A stretch of 64,000 nt of DNA from Lachnospiraceae bacterium NC2008 (GTDB taxonomy: Bacteria; Bacillota; Clostridia; Lachnospirales; Lachnospiraceae), in the NCBI GenBank assembly GCA_000687675.1, contig JHWS01000007.1, forward strand, positions 49,468 to 113,467, written 5' to 3'. The position numbers and the translations under genes are program-made. Positions 16,577 to 26,018 of the stretch are shown here, piece by piece; the stretch's first letter is position 1; every line of letters begins with the position of its first letter. Below the pieces are notes generated by a model, which was given only the letters and a program-made list of their open reading frames with translations, did not search any database and had not been told where the DNA came from.

Positions 16577-16611
16577 AGTAGCAAATAAAAGTAGCAAAAA
16601 GAGTAGCAAAT
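16577..16611. repeat. Iteron array 1: AGTAGCAAA units
   Basis: Three AGTAGCAAA units start at 16577, 16590 and 16602 (spacing 13 and 12). The same unit recurs four times at 16693-16737. There are no unique spacers, so this is not a CRISPR; it looks like a protein-binding array. Confidence 0.7.
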
Positions 16612-16612
16612 A

Positions 16613-16647
16613 AAGAAGGTTGAGCAAAATAGCCAGCCTTCTTTTCT
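16613..16647 (+). terminator. Intrinsic terminator between the two iteron arrays
   Basis: A 10-bp stem, AAGAAGGTTG (16613-16622) with CAGCCTTCTT (16634-16643), has one G-T pair, an 11-base loop and a T-rich tail. Confidence 0.65.
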
Positions 16648-16692
16648 TTATAATACCAACCATATTTCCTATGAAAAGTTGAAAATATACAT

Positions 16693-16737
16693 AGTAGCAA
16701 ATAGAGTAGCAAAAAGAGTAGCAAATAAAGTAGCAAA
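16693..16737. repeat. Iteron array 2 at the promoter of the AlbA-domain gene
   Basis: AGTAGCAAA units start at 16693, 16705, 16717 and 16729, an exact 12-base period. TATAAT follows at 16753-16758 with no good -35, so the last unit sits where a -35 box would be. That suggests activator or autoregulator binding for the gene at 16824. Confidence 0.75.
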
Positions 16738-16823
16738 AAGAAAAAAATCGAGTATAATATATATTAGATGAAATAAACAAAACACGAAAAAATAATATTA
16801 AAAAATAAAGGAGGCAAGGGGCA

Positions 16824-18122
16824 ATGAATATTGGAGTCGAAACAGAAAAAATAGAATTCAAAAAAACAACAGGTGAACTTCGAGAAGGAATAACATCATT
16901 GGCTTCTATGCTCAATAAAAATGGATATGGTGTTTTATATTTCGGTGTTAAAGACAATGGAGATGTGGTTGGTCAGCAAATAGGGGACCGAACACTAAGA
17001 GAAGTGTCGCAGGCAATAGCAAATTTCCTTAAACCTCAAGTTATACCAACAATCGAACATAAATTGATAGATGATAAAGATGTGATAAAGATAGAAGTTA
17101 GCGGTTCAGATAAACCATATTCAGCATATGGACGTTATTATATGCGTTCAGCAGATGAAGATAGAGAACTTAGTCCAACAGCCTTAAAAGAACTAATGGA
17201 CAGACAATCTACATCAGATAGTCTAACTATGGTACCTGCACCAGTTAATACATTAAGTTTTAATAAGCTCAAAATTGCTTATGTAACAGCGGGGCTTACC
17301 GTTGATCAAACAACTTTTGAAGACAACGTAGGTTTAAAAAACAGTGATGGAAAATATAACTTAATGGCGTTCTTACTTGCTGATGAGAATGATATTTCTA
17401 TTAAAGTGGTTACCTTCGCTGGAAAGGACAAGACAAAACTTATAAAGAGAAATGAATATGGGGGAACCTGCCTGATTACTGCAATTGATAAAGTGTTGGA
17501 TTACATGGAATCAATCAATGAAACCAAGGTTACTATGGGTAATCATAGACGTTCAGAAGAAAAACTATTTGATATGGCCAGCTTTAAAGAAGCTTGGCAA
17601 AATGCTTGCATACATACTAAATGGGATAAGGGAAACCCACCTGCAGTGTATATTTTTTCAGATAGAATAGAAATTATCTCCACCGGTGGATTACCAGTAG
17701 ATCTAAACAAGGAAGAATTTTATAAAGGAATAAGTAAACCGGTAAACACCAAACTTCAAAAGATTTTTGGACAACTAGGTTATGTAGAACAAACAGGCCA
17801 TGGAATTCCACTTATCATCAGTAATTATGGCAAGCAGGCATTTGATATTATGGATAATTTTGTGAATGTCACTATTCCATTTAACTATGAAAAAGAATTA
17901 CCTGATGCGGAAGCTAATCAAGGTAAAAATAATCTCACTGAGGCAGAGCAGCGAGTTATCAATTATATAAGCCAAAATCCAAGTGTGACAATAAAGGAAT
18001 TAGTTACAGTAAGTGGTTACTCGGATGGATATGTAAGAAAGATACTTACTTCACTAAAGGATAAGAAGGCTATTGAGCGTCAGGGCGGTAATAAAACTGG
18101 GAAATGGGTTGTTTTGAAATAA
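16824..18122 (+). CDS. Schlafen/AlbA_2-domain regulator with HATPase-like and winged-helix domains
   Basis: 432 residues. AlbA_2 (Schlafen AAA_4) covers about residues 5-120 (EKIEFKKTTGELREGITSLA, GYGVLYFGVKDNGDVVG, GRYYMRSADEDRELS). A middle domain follows. The RecG-like ATP-binding C-terminal domain (HATPase_c_4) covers about 250-365 (MASFKEAWQNACIHTKWDKG, IEIISTGGLPVDL, FGQLGYVEQTGHGIPLII). A winged helix covers about 375-432. Proteins of this build are DNA-binding regulators often found in defence islands. A strong AAAGGAGG site precedes the ATG. The iteron array upstream is a plausible own binding site (inference). Confidence 0.8.
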   Translation: MNIGVETEKIEFKKTTGELREGITSLASMLNKNGYGVLYFGVKDNGDVVGQQIGDRTLREVSQAIANFLKPQVIPTIEHKLIDDKDVIKIEVSGSDKPYSAYGRYYMRSADEDRELSPTALKELMDRQSTSDSLTMVPAPVNTLSFNKLKIAYVTAGLTVDQTTFEDNVGLKNSDGKYNLMAFLLADENDISIKVVTFAGKDKTKLIKRNEYGGTCLITAIDKVLDYMESINETKVTMGNHRRSEEKLFDMASFKEAWQNACIHTKWDKGNPPAVYIFSDRIEIISTGGLPVDLNKEEFYKGISKPVNTKLQKIFGQLGYVEQTGHGIPLIISNYGKQAFDIMDNFVNVTIPFNYEKELPDAEANQGKNNLTEAEQRVINYISQNPSVTIKELVTVSGYSDGYVRKILTSLKDKKAIERQGGNKTGKWVVLK

Positions 18123-18171
18123 AGAGGTAAAAAGGTAAATGTTTTTAAAAGGTAATTAAGGAAGATAGAAC

Positions 18172-20335
18172 ATGGATATACATATTGAAAACTGTAATAA
18201 TATCAAGTCGGCAAATGTTTGTATAAATGATAATAAATTAAATATTTTCTTTGGAAGAAATGGAAGCGGAAAATCAACAATAGCTAAGGCAATATCAAAA
18301 CATTTTGATGTTTCGGCTTTAGAAGGCCTTAGACCATATGGAGTAAAAAGGCTAGATAATCAACCTTTAGTTACAGGTGTCAATGATAAAAGTATAATGG
18401 TGTTTAATGATGAATATGTAAAGCAGTATGTCTATCAAAGAAAATCTGTATTGGATAATGCATTTGATATTTTGGTAAGAACTCCTGACTATGATGCTGC
18501 AAAAGAAGTGGTTGATACAGAATTATATAAATTAAAAAACGTGGTAATAGAAGATGAATCTATTCGAAACATGATTACTAAAATAGAAATTCTATTATCC
18601 AAGATAAAGGTGGGTACAAATAATCAAATTGATAAAAGAAGTGCAAAGGGAATCCTAGATGGTAAAGGAGCATACTTTAACCCTCCCAAGGAACTTGAAA
18701 GTATGAAACCATTTTTTGAGGATCAAAATGTTACAAAATGGGCAGCTTGGAGATTACAAGGTTACGACCAATTTGGTAAAAAGGGAATATGTCCATATTG
18801 CGCAATAATTGATGATGATAATACCGAGAAAAGAAATAAGATTTTTTCAGAGAAATTTGATAAAAGCAGTGTAGAAACTGCAAATTTAATAATAAGTACT
18901 TTGGATGGGTTAAATGAATTCATAGATGCAGAAAAAATAGCTCAATTAAAATCATATTTTGGACCAAATGGTAATACTTCATCTTTAGAAACTCATTTAA
19001 TAAGATTGAATGCAGAGGCAAACCATTTATATACCCAACTTACAAAGATAAGAGACTTTAATGGGTCGAAAGTTGATAAGGAAAATATAAAAGATTTGGA
19101 AAAAATGCTTTCGGAAATGAAAATAGATTTTTCTGCAATAGATTCATATTTTACTACAAAATCCTCAAAGGATATTTTATGTGCAGTAAATAATAAAATT
19201 GATGAATTAATAAACAGTGTAGGAAACTTTAAAAGGAGAGATTGCAAAATATAATAAATATCTGAAAAACCAAATAAAAAATAGGTCAGATGATATAAAT
19301 GAGTTTCTGAAATTAGCAGGATTTAAGTACCATTTTGATGTCAAATTAGATGGAGAAGAGAATGCATCTGCATTATTAGAATATATTTTGCCAGATGAGA
19401 CGTATGAAGGAATGGATTCTCCAAGTGAACATTTGAGCTGGGGAGAAAAACATGCATTTGCGCTTATTATGTTTATGTTTGATGCAATTAGTAAAAATGC
19501 AGATATTATTGTTTTGGATGATCCTATATCTTCGTTTGATAGAAATAAAAAATACGCAATTATTAATCGTTTATTTAAGACGGGGCAAAAAGAAAATAGC
19601 TTATACCAAAGAACTGTACTATTACTTACACATGACTTTGAACCAGTAATAGATTATGTCAAAACAAATTCGGGAAGGCAGGACCCCCAAACGATTTGTG
19701 CAAATTATGTTGAAAATAAAGAAGGAATTATTAAGTTTACCCCAATTATTAAGGAAAAGGATATGCTTTCATCAGTAGTTTTATTGAAAGAATTAGCTAA
19801 GGATGAAAAAATATACATTGCGGCAAGAATCGGTTGCTTAAGAAAATATATCGAGCATCAATATTTAGACCCTCGAGGAGAATCACCAGCATACAATATT
19901 ATTTCTAGTTTAATGCATGGAAGAATTAAACCAACATATGATAATGATGGAACGATTGAGTTGACAGATGTCGATATTAGTAATGGTACTAATTACATTA
20001 GAGATTATATTCCAGAGTTTGATTATGAAAACTTATTAGAAGAATGCAGTTCACAGAACTTAATAAAAGTATATGATGATTCCAATATTACTACTTATGA
20101 AAAATTGTTAATATTGCGTTTTTATGTAGAAAGGGAAGAAGCAGCAAGAGATAGACTGAGAAGGTTTAAAGATGTGTTGAGAAAATACGTGGATGAGACT
20201 TTCCATATAGAGAATGATTACATTTATTCCTTGGATGTAAGAAAATTTGATATAGTTCCAGAAGAATACACTGCATTTGCAAAAGAATTTATAGCAAATG
20301 AAATTTCGTTTGTTTCTCAAAAGGACAATATATGA
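18172..20335 (+). pseudogene. SMC-like AAA_13 ATPase with central CxxC, frameshifted near 19231
   Basis: Part one (18172-19254) has Walker A GRNGSGKST (residues 28-36) and, midway in a coiled-coil region, CPYC (residues 207-210), as in zinc-hook ATPases of the RloC/Rad50 kind. Part two continues one frame over from about 19231 (GEIAKYNKYLKNQIKNRSDD) through LSWGEKHA (signature) and IIVLDDPISSFD (Walker B, D-loop), then a C-terminal domain with LRKYIEH and a YNIISSLMHG segment. A one-base change in the TTTAAAAGG stretch restores a single protein of about 720 residues. A separate second gene would have to start at TTG 19388 without a ribosome site. The gene is coupled by ATGA to the next gene. 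Confidence 0.8.
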
Positions 20336-21012
20336 GTCCAGGCGTATGGCAAGGCAAAAACATCCTAAAAGAAAACAGAATCCTAATTCTTGGAGAATCC
20401 CATTATGGTTCCAAAGAAGATATAGGAACCCCTGTACCTTATCCAACTTCTAGCGTAGTAGAAGAGTATTTGTCACATAGAGAACCAGGAGGAGATAGTA
20501 GAAGATGGGATAGATTTTTTGATAGAATTGCAGCTTCTTTTGGATACTCAAAAGACAACGTCAAAGAATTTTATGATAAAATCTATTTTGGAAACTATGT
20601 ACCAGTATTATGTGGTATTGGAAAGACAAATGTTGCCAAGTACTACATAAATGAGAATAGGACTAAATATAATGATTCATTATTTTGTTTTGTGAATCAA
20701 AATAATGTCAGTACAATCGTTTGCTTTTCAAAAGCTTCATATTGGAATCTACCGACCTCTGCTGAAGAAGATATAGATAGTAGCTTAAAAATAAAAATAC
20801 AATTAAAAACTGGATATTTAGATACTATAAACGTGTATAAATATGCCCCAGACATAAAGCATAATTACTGTGATACAGTGTTGAAACAGCCGTTAAAGGT
20901 ATATGGAATAAGACATCCATCGTCTAGAAGAGGATACAATTCGGAAGCTGTGTATAATGAGATCTGTAAAGAGGAAGAATTAAAATATATTACTTCTTAC
21001 CAAATTACTTAG
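20332..21012 (+). CDS. Uracil-DNA-glycosylase-fold protein, partner of AAA_13 ATPase
   Basis: 226 residues. ILILGESHYG (about residues 18-27) and GIRHPSSRRG (about 192-201) match the two active-site-like motifs of the UDG superfamily (G-x-S/D-x-Y and H-P-S). FDRIAASFG and FGNYVPVLCGIG lie between them. The catalytic Asp/Asn-type residue of classic UDGs is not clear, so substrate and activity are open. The ATG overlaps the ATPase stop as ATGA, so the two are translated together, implying a functional pair. In the defence-island context it may act as an effector on modified or foreign nucleic acid (inference). Confidence 0.65.
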   Translation: MSPGVWQGKNILKENRILILGESHYGSKEDIGTPVPYPTSSVVEEYLSHREPGGDSRRWDRFFDRIAASFGYSKDNVKEFYDKIYFGNYVPVLCGIGKTNVAKYYINENRTKYNDSLFCFVNQNNVSTIVCFSKASYWNLPTSAEEDIDSSLKIKIQLKTGYLDTINVYKYAPDIKHNYCDTVLKQPLKVYGIRHPSSRRGYNSEAVYNEICKEEELKYITSYQIT

Positions 21013-21049
21013 AATAATACCTAAAACTAATATATAAGGATAATAAAGA

Positions 21050-21265
21050 ATGAAAGTATATATAAAAGCATGGCAAAACATAATTAATCCAATAACAAGA
21101 AAAGTGCATGATGAAGCAGGGTTAAGGGCTTTAGATGCATTTAGAGATGCAGTATATGAAGTCGATGAGTTAACTGAAGCTGTAAAAACGACTATTATTG
21201 CAAAATTTGAGAAAGAGTATTCTGATTTCTCCTACGATGAATGCAAAATAGAGCCGGATATATAA
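21050..21265 (+). CDS. Hypothetical small protein
   Basis: 71 residues, helical and charged (KVHDEAGLRALDAFRDAVYE, then ELTEAVKTTIIAKFEKEYSD). AAGGATAATAAAG precedes the ATG. No family recognised. It lies just downstream of the ATPase/UDG-like pair and could be a third member or an unrelated small protein. Confidence 0.45.
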   Translation: MKVYIKAWQNIINPITRKVHDEAGLRALDAFRDAVYEVDELTEAVKTTIIAKFEKEYSDFSYDECKIEPDI

Positions 21266-21348
21266 TAGAACAACCAACGATAAATAATGCTAGAAAAAAA
21301 CGCTAAGAAAAAGTCTTGAAAAGACATATAGTATATGTAGAAAAAATT

Positions 21349-21516
21349 ATGACTAAAGAAGAACTAACAACCCTAAGCAAACTAGCTGTTGAATACAGCA
21401 ATAAACAGTTTTCACCAGAAGAAAAAGAATTTCTTAAACAGGCAATTGATAAATCAAATAGTTTAGAAGACCTTCTAAAAGTAGCTATGATATCATTGCC
21501 TATGGGCAAAAAGTAA
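21349..21516 (+). CDS. Hypothetical small protein at the island edge
   Basis: 55 residues from the ATG at 21349; a TTG at 21316 would add 11. It is helical and acidic (MTKEELTTLSKLAVEYSNKQ, FLKQAIDKSNSLEDLLKVA) with no membrane segment. It ends nine bases before the first polysaccharide glycosyltransferase. Function unknown. Confidence 0.4.
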   Translation: MTKEELTTLSKLAVEYSNKQFSPEEKEFLKQAIDKSNSLEDLLKVAMISLPMGKK

Positions 21517-21525
21517 GAAGACTCA

Positions 21526-22704
21526 ATGAACAAGAATTCCACCCTCACTATCCTCTTCCTAACCTACACCCGCACCCTATTTGGTGCCAACAAGAGCCTC
21601 TTGGCCCTTATGTTGGACCTTAGAGAGCGCTATAACGTGAAGCCAGTAGTTCTTATGTATGACAAGAACGATGGCCCATTGGCGGAAGAATTAGAAAAAC
21701 ATAATATACCTTACATAATCTCACCTATGAAGTTCTGGGTGATTTCTAAAAGCAAGAAACTCAAGTATCTTCGTGGACTTAAAGGGTATATTGAAAACAA
21801 AAAGAATATCCAGAATATATTAGAAAAAGTACAAAATTACGATATTAATCTTGTATATACCAATAATTCTACAGTTCAAATTGGGGCAATGCTTGCAGAT
21901 AAGTTAAATGTGCCTCATGTTTGGCATGTCAGAGAATTTGGCGCGGAATATGGAGATTATGACTTCGTATTTAGTTATCCAAGAAAAGTTGTACAAAAAT
22001 GGTTTAAGAAAGCATCTTCAGTAATAACTATCTCTGATGTTATGCATAACTATGTTAAGAATGGTATAGGTAAGTATGCTAATGTTGTTCGTATATACAA
22101 CGGCGTAGCAAATAACAAACCAATAAGAGAAAGCTTTAATGAAAATGCCAAGCTTCAATTTTGTATAGTAGGAGCATTAAACGAGGGCAAAAATCAGCTA
22201 GAATTATTAAAGGCTGCAAATATCCTATCAAAACAAAGTAAGGATTTTCATATTAACATCATAGGATCTGGAGATGAATATGAGAAAATCCTAAAAGAAT
22301 ACGCAAAAAATAACAAAATAGATGAATTTGTAACATTCTGTGGCTACAGAAGCGATGTATCCGAGATTCTTGATAAGATGGACGTAGGAGTAATATGTTC
22401 TAAGGCAGAGGCATTTGGCCGTGTTACTGTAGAATATATGTATTCTTCTATGCCTGTTATTGGAGCAAATTGTGGGGGAACATCTGAAATCATTGATGAT
22501 AACCAAACAGGATTCCTTTATAAACTAGGAAATGCTCAAGAACTTGCTAATAAAATGAGTAACTTTATCGATGAAAGAAATTCCCTACGTGAAATGGGTA
22601 CAAATGCTTTCGAAAAAGCTAACACAGCATATTCACTTAAAAATAACACCGACAGTATATATAAACTAATAGATAATTCTCAGAATAAAGAGAAAGATAA
22701 ATAA
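21526..22704 (+). CDS. Glycosyltransferase family 4
   Basis: 392 residues with a GT-B fold. The N-terminal domain has TYTRTLFGANKSLLALMLDL (substrate pocket), HVWHVREFG and ITISDVMHNYV. The C-terminal nucleotide-sugar domain has FCIVGALNEGKNQLELLKAA, GSGDEYEKIL and the E-x7-E region EAFGRVTVEYMYSSMPVIGA with GGTSEII. A retaining transferase adding a sugar to a lipid-linked glycan at the cytoplasmic face. It opens the polysaccharide block; the next gene follows after 8 bases. Confidence 0.85.
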   Translation: MNKNSTLTILFLTYTRTLFGANKSLLALMLDLRERYNVKPVVLMYDKNDGPLAEELEKHNIPYIISPMKFWVISKSKKLKYLRGLKGYIENKKNIQNILEKVQNYDINLVYTNNSTVQIGAMLADKLNVPHVWHVREFGAEYGDYDFVFSYPRKVVQKWFKKASSVITISDVMHNYVKNGIGKYANVVRIYNGVANNKPIRESFNENAKLQFCIVGALNEGKNQLELLKAANILSKQSKDFHINIIGSGDEYEKILKEYAKNNKIDEFVTFCGYRSDVSEILDKMDVGVICSKAEAFGRVTVEYMYSSMPVIGANCGGTSEIIDDNQTGFLYKLGNAQELANKMSNFIDERNSLREMGTNAFEKANTAYSLKNNTDSIYKLIDNSQNKEKDK

Positions 22705-22712
22705 ATCAAATT

Positions 22713-24314
22713 ATGAATAAAAATCTTGAATCTTTTCCAATTTCAGAAGAAGTAGTAAAAAAATTCATAGAATACAATAAATCTCAGTGGCCAGAAATAG
22801 AACCTTCTGGCAAATACATAATCATTAATCTATCCATGGTTCGTATGCAGGTAGCCTGGGTAATCCCAAAGCTACTCTATGCCAAGGCACTCCAGGAAAA
22901 AACAGGTGCCACACCTATAGCTCTAACCTGGCGCCCTAATCCACTATTAACACAGTTTTTCGAATCTTTTGGAATAAAACATATAGCTATAGATGACCTC
23001 TGCAAGAAAGACAAAAGAGGTCTTATCTATTCTATTATCAAAAGTGGAATCTTTATTTTATTTCATAACAATGGTGAGTCATTAAAAAAATTCAAGGTTC
23101 TTAATCTTAATGTAGGAAATAACATATACGAAGATATATTAAGAACTTCATCTCTATCCACAATTCATACTTGTAAAAATAAAATAGTTTTAAAGAAATT
23201 ATTACATATAACATGGGCTATGTATGCCATAAACAGCTATATCAAGAATCATCCTCTTGAATATGCTATTGTTGATGATTTTGCATATCATGAGGCTGCA
23301 TTTATTAAGTTATTTAAGGCAAATGATGCGAAACTGCTTTCATGCAATAATCAGGATCATGTTGATGTCTCTTTTGATGAAAAAGGAGAAATAGTAAAAA
23401 GAATGATTATTGCTAACAATAAGTATCACAAGGAGTTGGACAAATTACCTGACGGCGTTGTTGAAAAAGCAGATAATCTTCTAAGTGATAGGTTTAGTGG
23501 TAAGAATGGAAGAGGTATAGATAAGGGAGCCTTTGTAGGAAAGGCTGTATTAAGCAGAGAAGATTTAATATTTAGATTCGGATTAGACGAAAATAAAAAG
23601 ACAGTAATTATAATGGCTCATACTTTTACAGATGCTGTATTTAACTATGGCACATATTATTTTAGAGACTATTATGATTGGCTTGAGCAAACTCTAAAAA
23701 TAGCAAGAACCGTAGAGAATGTTAACTGGATTTTAAAACCACATCCTACAAGACATGCCTACAATGAAGAAGCAGATTCTATAGAGTCTATGTATAAAAG
23801 ATATAAGTCACCTAACCTTTTCTATATGGATGATGACATCAGTGCAGAAAGTGTTAAGAATATTGCAGACGTTCTTGTAACAATAGGTGGCAATGCAGGT
23901 GCAGAATTCGCTTGTTTCGGAATACCAGCTGTTATTATAGGTAAACCATGGTATGCAGGATTTGGAATTACATTAGAGCCATCTACATATGGTGAATATG
24001 AACAGTGCTTGCAAGACATAGCCAATATACAACCGCTTAATGAAGAACAAATACAAATTGCAAAAAAACTCTTCTATATTAGAAATGTAGATCAGAAAAG
24101 AGATTATTATAAAGATGATAAATTATATAGTCTAATCAATGCTGAATATTTTAAAATGATTAATGCAGATGCCGTTGGATATTTTCTGGATAATAAAGGT
24201 ACTGAAGAGTATAATTCGACTATTCTTCAAAAATATGAGGAATTTATAAAGATAAATGATGTAAAAACCTCTATATATTCAAATTGGGCAAGAGAAGATA
24301 CAACTAATAACTAA
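22713..24314 (+). CDS. Capsule-type glycosyltransferase (KpsC/S-like GT-B)
   Basis: 533 residues. The C-terminal half shows the capsule/Kdo-transferase-like pattern: VNWILKPHPTRHAYNEEADS (HP-T motif), DVLVTIGGNAGAEFACFGIP (T-x-GG-x-GAE-A motif) and KPWYAGFGIT. The N-terminal half holds YAIVDDFAYHEAAFIKLFKA. The similarity is to capsule polysaccharide glycosyltransferases, not a proven Kdo enzyme. It sits 8 bases after the GT4 gene and 38 before a GtrII-type membrane protein. Confidence 0.7.
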   Translation: MNKNLESFPISEEVVKKFIEYNKSQWPEIEPSGKYIIINLSMVRMQVAWVIPKLLYAKALQEKTGATPIALTWRPNPLLTQFFESFGIKHIAIDDLCKKDKRGLIYSIIKSGIFILFHNNGESLKKFKVLNLNVGNNIYEDILRTSSLSTIHTCKNKIVLKKLLHITWAMYAINSYIKNHPLEYAIVDDFAYHEAAFIKLFKANDAKLLSCNNQDHVDVSFDEKGEIVKRMIIANNKYHKELDKLPDGVVEKADNLLSDRFSGKNGRGIDKGAFVGKAVLSREDLIFRFGLDENKKTVIIMAHTFTDAVFNYGTYYFRDYYDWLEQTLKIARTVENVNWILKPHPTRHAYNEEADSIESMYKRYKSPNLFYMDDDISAESVKNIADVLVTIGGNAGAEFACFGIPAVIIGKPWYAGFGITLEPSTYGEYEQCLQDIANIQPLNEEQIQIAKKLFYIRNVDQKRDYYKDDKLYSLINAEYFKMINADAVGYFLDNKGTEEYNSTILQKYEEFIKINDVKTSIYSNWAREDTTNN

Positions 24315-24352
24315 TTTTATAAGAACTTTAGATAGTGTTATACTAATAAATA

Positions 24353-26011
24353 ATGAATGTATTAAATAAAAATTTACCACAACCAAAACTTAACATAGTA
24401 TCAATACTTTCAACCCTATCCTTTTTTCTCCTCGCTCATGGCTACAGGTTTTCTAACCTATTATTCTCCCATGACTCTCTCAACGTATGCGAATACAAGC
24501 CAGAATGGGAACTTGGTATAGGTCGTTTTATGCAGCCAGTATTATATGTAATACGCGGTGTCCTTGGTGCACCATGGCTCTTCTCTGTCATATCAATACT
24601 TTGGCTATCATTATCAGCAGTATTCATCATTAAAATCTTCAATATATACAGTTTATGGGCTGTAATTGCAATATCAGGAATAATAGTATGCAACAATGTA
24701 ATAACTTTATCCAATGCTACATATATTCAATGGATGGATGTGTACACATTAGCTCTTTTTACAGCAGTATTAGCAGCTTGGTTATTGCTAAAAGCAGAAG
24801 ATAACAAACTTATACAAATAAAAAATTACATCCTGGCAGCAGTTCTAGTCGCCATTTCTATGGGATTATATCAGGCATACATAGGTGTAACTCTTGGTAT
24901 CATAGTATTTGCATACATCTTAAAACTAGGAAATATCGAGTCTAAAAACTCTATAAAATCACTATTTATTGGTATTATAAAATCTTGCATCCCTATTCTT
25001 ATAGGAGGAATCCTATATCTTGTTCTCTGGAAAACAATCCTTGCTCTATCGGGTATAAATAGCCAGAATTATTTTGGTATGGATGAATCTTCATCTGCAA
25101 AAGGATATGTATATGCTTTATATAGAACTTATAAGAATGTTGCAATCTTTTTCAGAAGACCCTCATTATATAATACAGGATCGATAATAGGTACAAGGAT
25201 AATAGAGTTTGTAATAGTTATAGCTAATATCATTGTATTAGCAATCCTAGGAATATATCCTATAGCAAACTATGTTTTATCTAAGAAAAAACAGATAAAT
25301 TCAAAATCAGTAGATATTATTAGATTATCTATACAATACCTTCTTTTCGCAATATTACCATTCGCAGTTAATTTTGCATGTTTCATGACTAAGGGCGATG
25401 AGCATGACCTTATGCGTTATGGTATGGTTATGATATATGTATACGCTATAGTAATAATATGTAATATTAAAACTGATAAAGAAAAATGGACAATAAAATT
25501 AACTAATATATTACTTGTATGTCTATCAATAGTAATATGGTCAAATATAGTCTTCTCAAATCAGCTATATCTCAAAAAATCCCTTCAGGAAGAAGCTACT
25601 AATTACAAAATAGGTAGATTAGTTGAGATGATAGAAAAGACAGCAGAATCAGCTAACCTGGAAAGTCCATATAAGATAATAATCGTGGGAAATGCTAGCG
25701 ATAACGACTACTTTAATGATATAAAAGACACAGAGATGCTTGGCGGAACAGGTATATACGATTCTCCTATCACATATGGCAGAACTATAGGATTCTATAT
25801 GAATTATATGCTAGGTGCGAATATGGATGTATACCTATTAGATAAAAATGATAATTGTTATTTAGTTGGCGATGATGAAACAAACTGGAATCTATCACCT
25901 ATATCAAATCAAGAATTAGAAGATGTGCCAGTATTTCCAAGAGAAGAATCAGTTGTCTATCTAGAAAATTATATTGTAGTAAAGATGTCAGACACTGACA
26001 TGGTGTATTAA
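24353..26011 (+). CDS. GtrII-type glucosyltransferase membrane protein
   Basis: 552 residues with about 11 hydrophobic segments. HDSLNVCEYKPEWELGIGRF near residue 40, then FMQPVLYVIRGVLGAPW, fits the GtrII O-antigen glucosyltransferase family (acidic catalytic loop and GRF/W motif). The soluble tail contains KIIIVGNASDNDYFNDIKDT. GtrII-type enzymes transfer a lipid-linked hexose to the exported glycan. It lies 7 bases before the second phosphotransferase-like gene. Confidence 0.65.
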   Translation: MNVLNKNLPQPKLNIVSILSTLSFFLLAHGYRFSNLLFSHDSLNVCEYKPEWELGIGRFMQPVLYVIRGVLGAPWLFSVISILWLSLSAVFIIKIFNIYSLWAVIAISGIIVCNNVITLSNATYIQWMDVYTLALFTAVLAAWLLLKAEDNKLIQIKNYILAAVLVAISMGLYQAYIGVTLGIIVFAYILKLGNIESKNSIKSLFIGIIKSCIPILIGGILYLVLWKTILALSGINSQNYFGMDESSSAKGYVYALYRTYKNVAIFFRRPSLYNTGSIIGTRIIEFVIVIANIIVLAILGIYPIANYVLSKKKQINSKSVDIIRLSIQYLLFAILPFAVNFACFMTKGDEHDLMRYGMVMIYVYAIVIICNIKTDKEKWTIKLTNILLVCLSIVIWSNIVFSNQLYLKKSLQEEATNYKIGRLVEMIEKTAESANLESPYKIIIVGNASDNDYFNDIKDTEMLGGTGIYDSPITYGRTIGFYMNYMLGANMDVYLLDKNDNCYLVGDDETNWNLSPISNQELEDVPVFPREESVVYLENYIVVKMSDTDMVY

Positions 26012-26018
26012 TTAGAAT

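Noticed and set aside
16577..16737. Possible CRISPR array
   Set aside because: Units are only 9-12 bases with a fixed period and no unique spacers.
16308..16957. Long minus-strand frames rich in Leu/Phe/Tyr
   Set aside because: They are translations of the AGTAGCAAA repeats and relic DNA; no ribosome site or family features.
19228..19245. Programmed -1 frameshift in the AAA_13 gene
   Set aside because: The shift needed is +1, and no X-XXY-YYZ slippery heptamer is present.
19388..20335. Second AAA_13 part as an independent gene from TTG 19388
   Set aside because: No ribosome site, and coding similarity extends upstream of the TTG in the same frame to about 19231, so it is the rest of a frameshifted gene.
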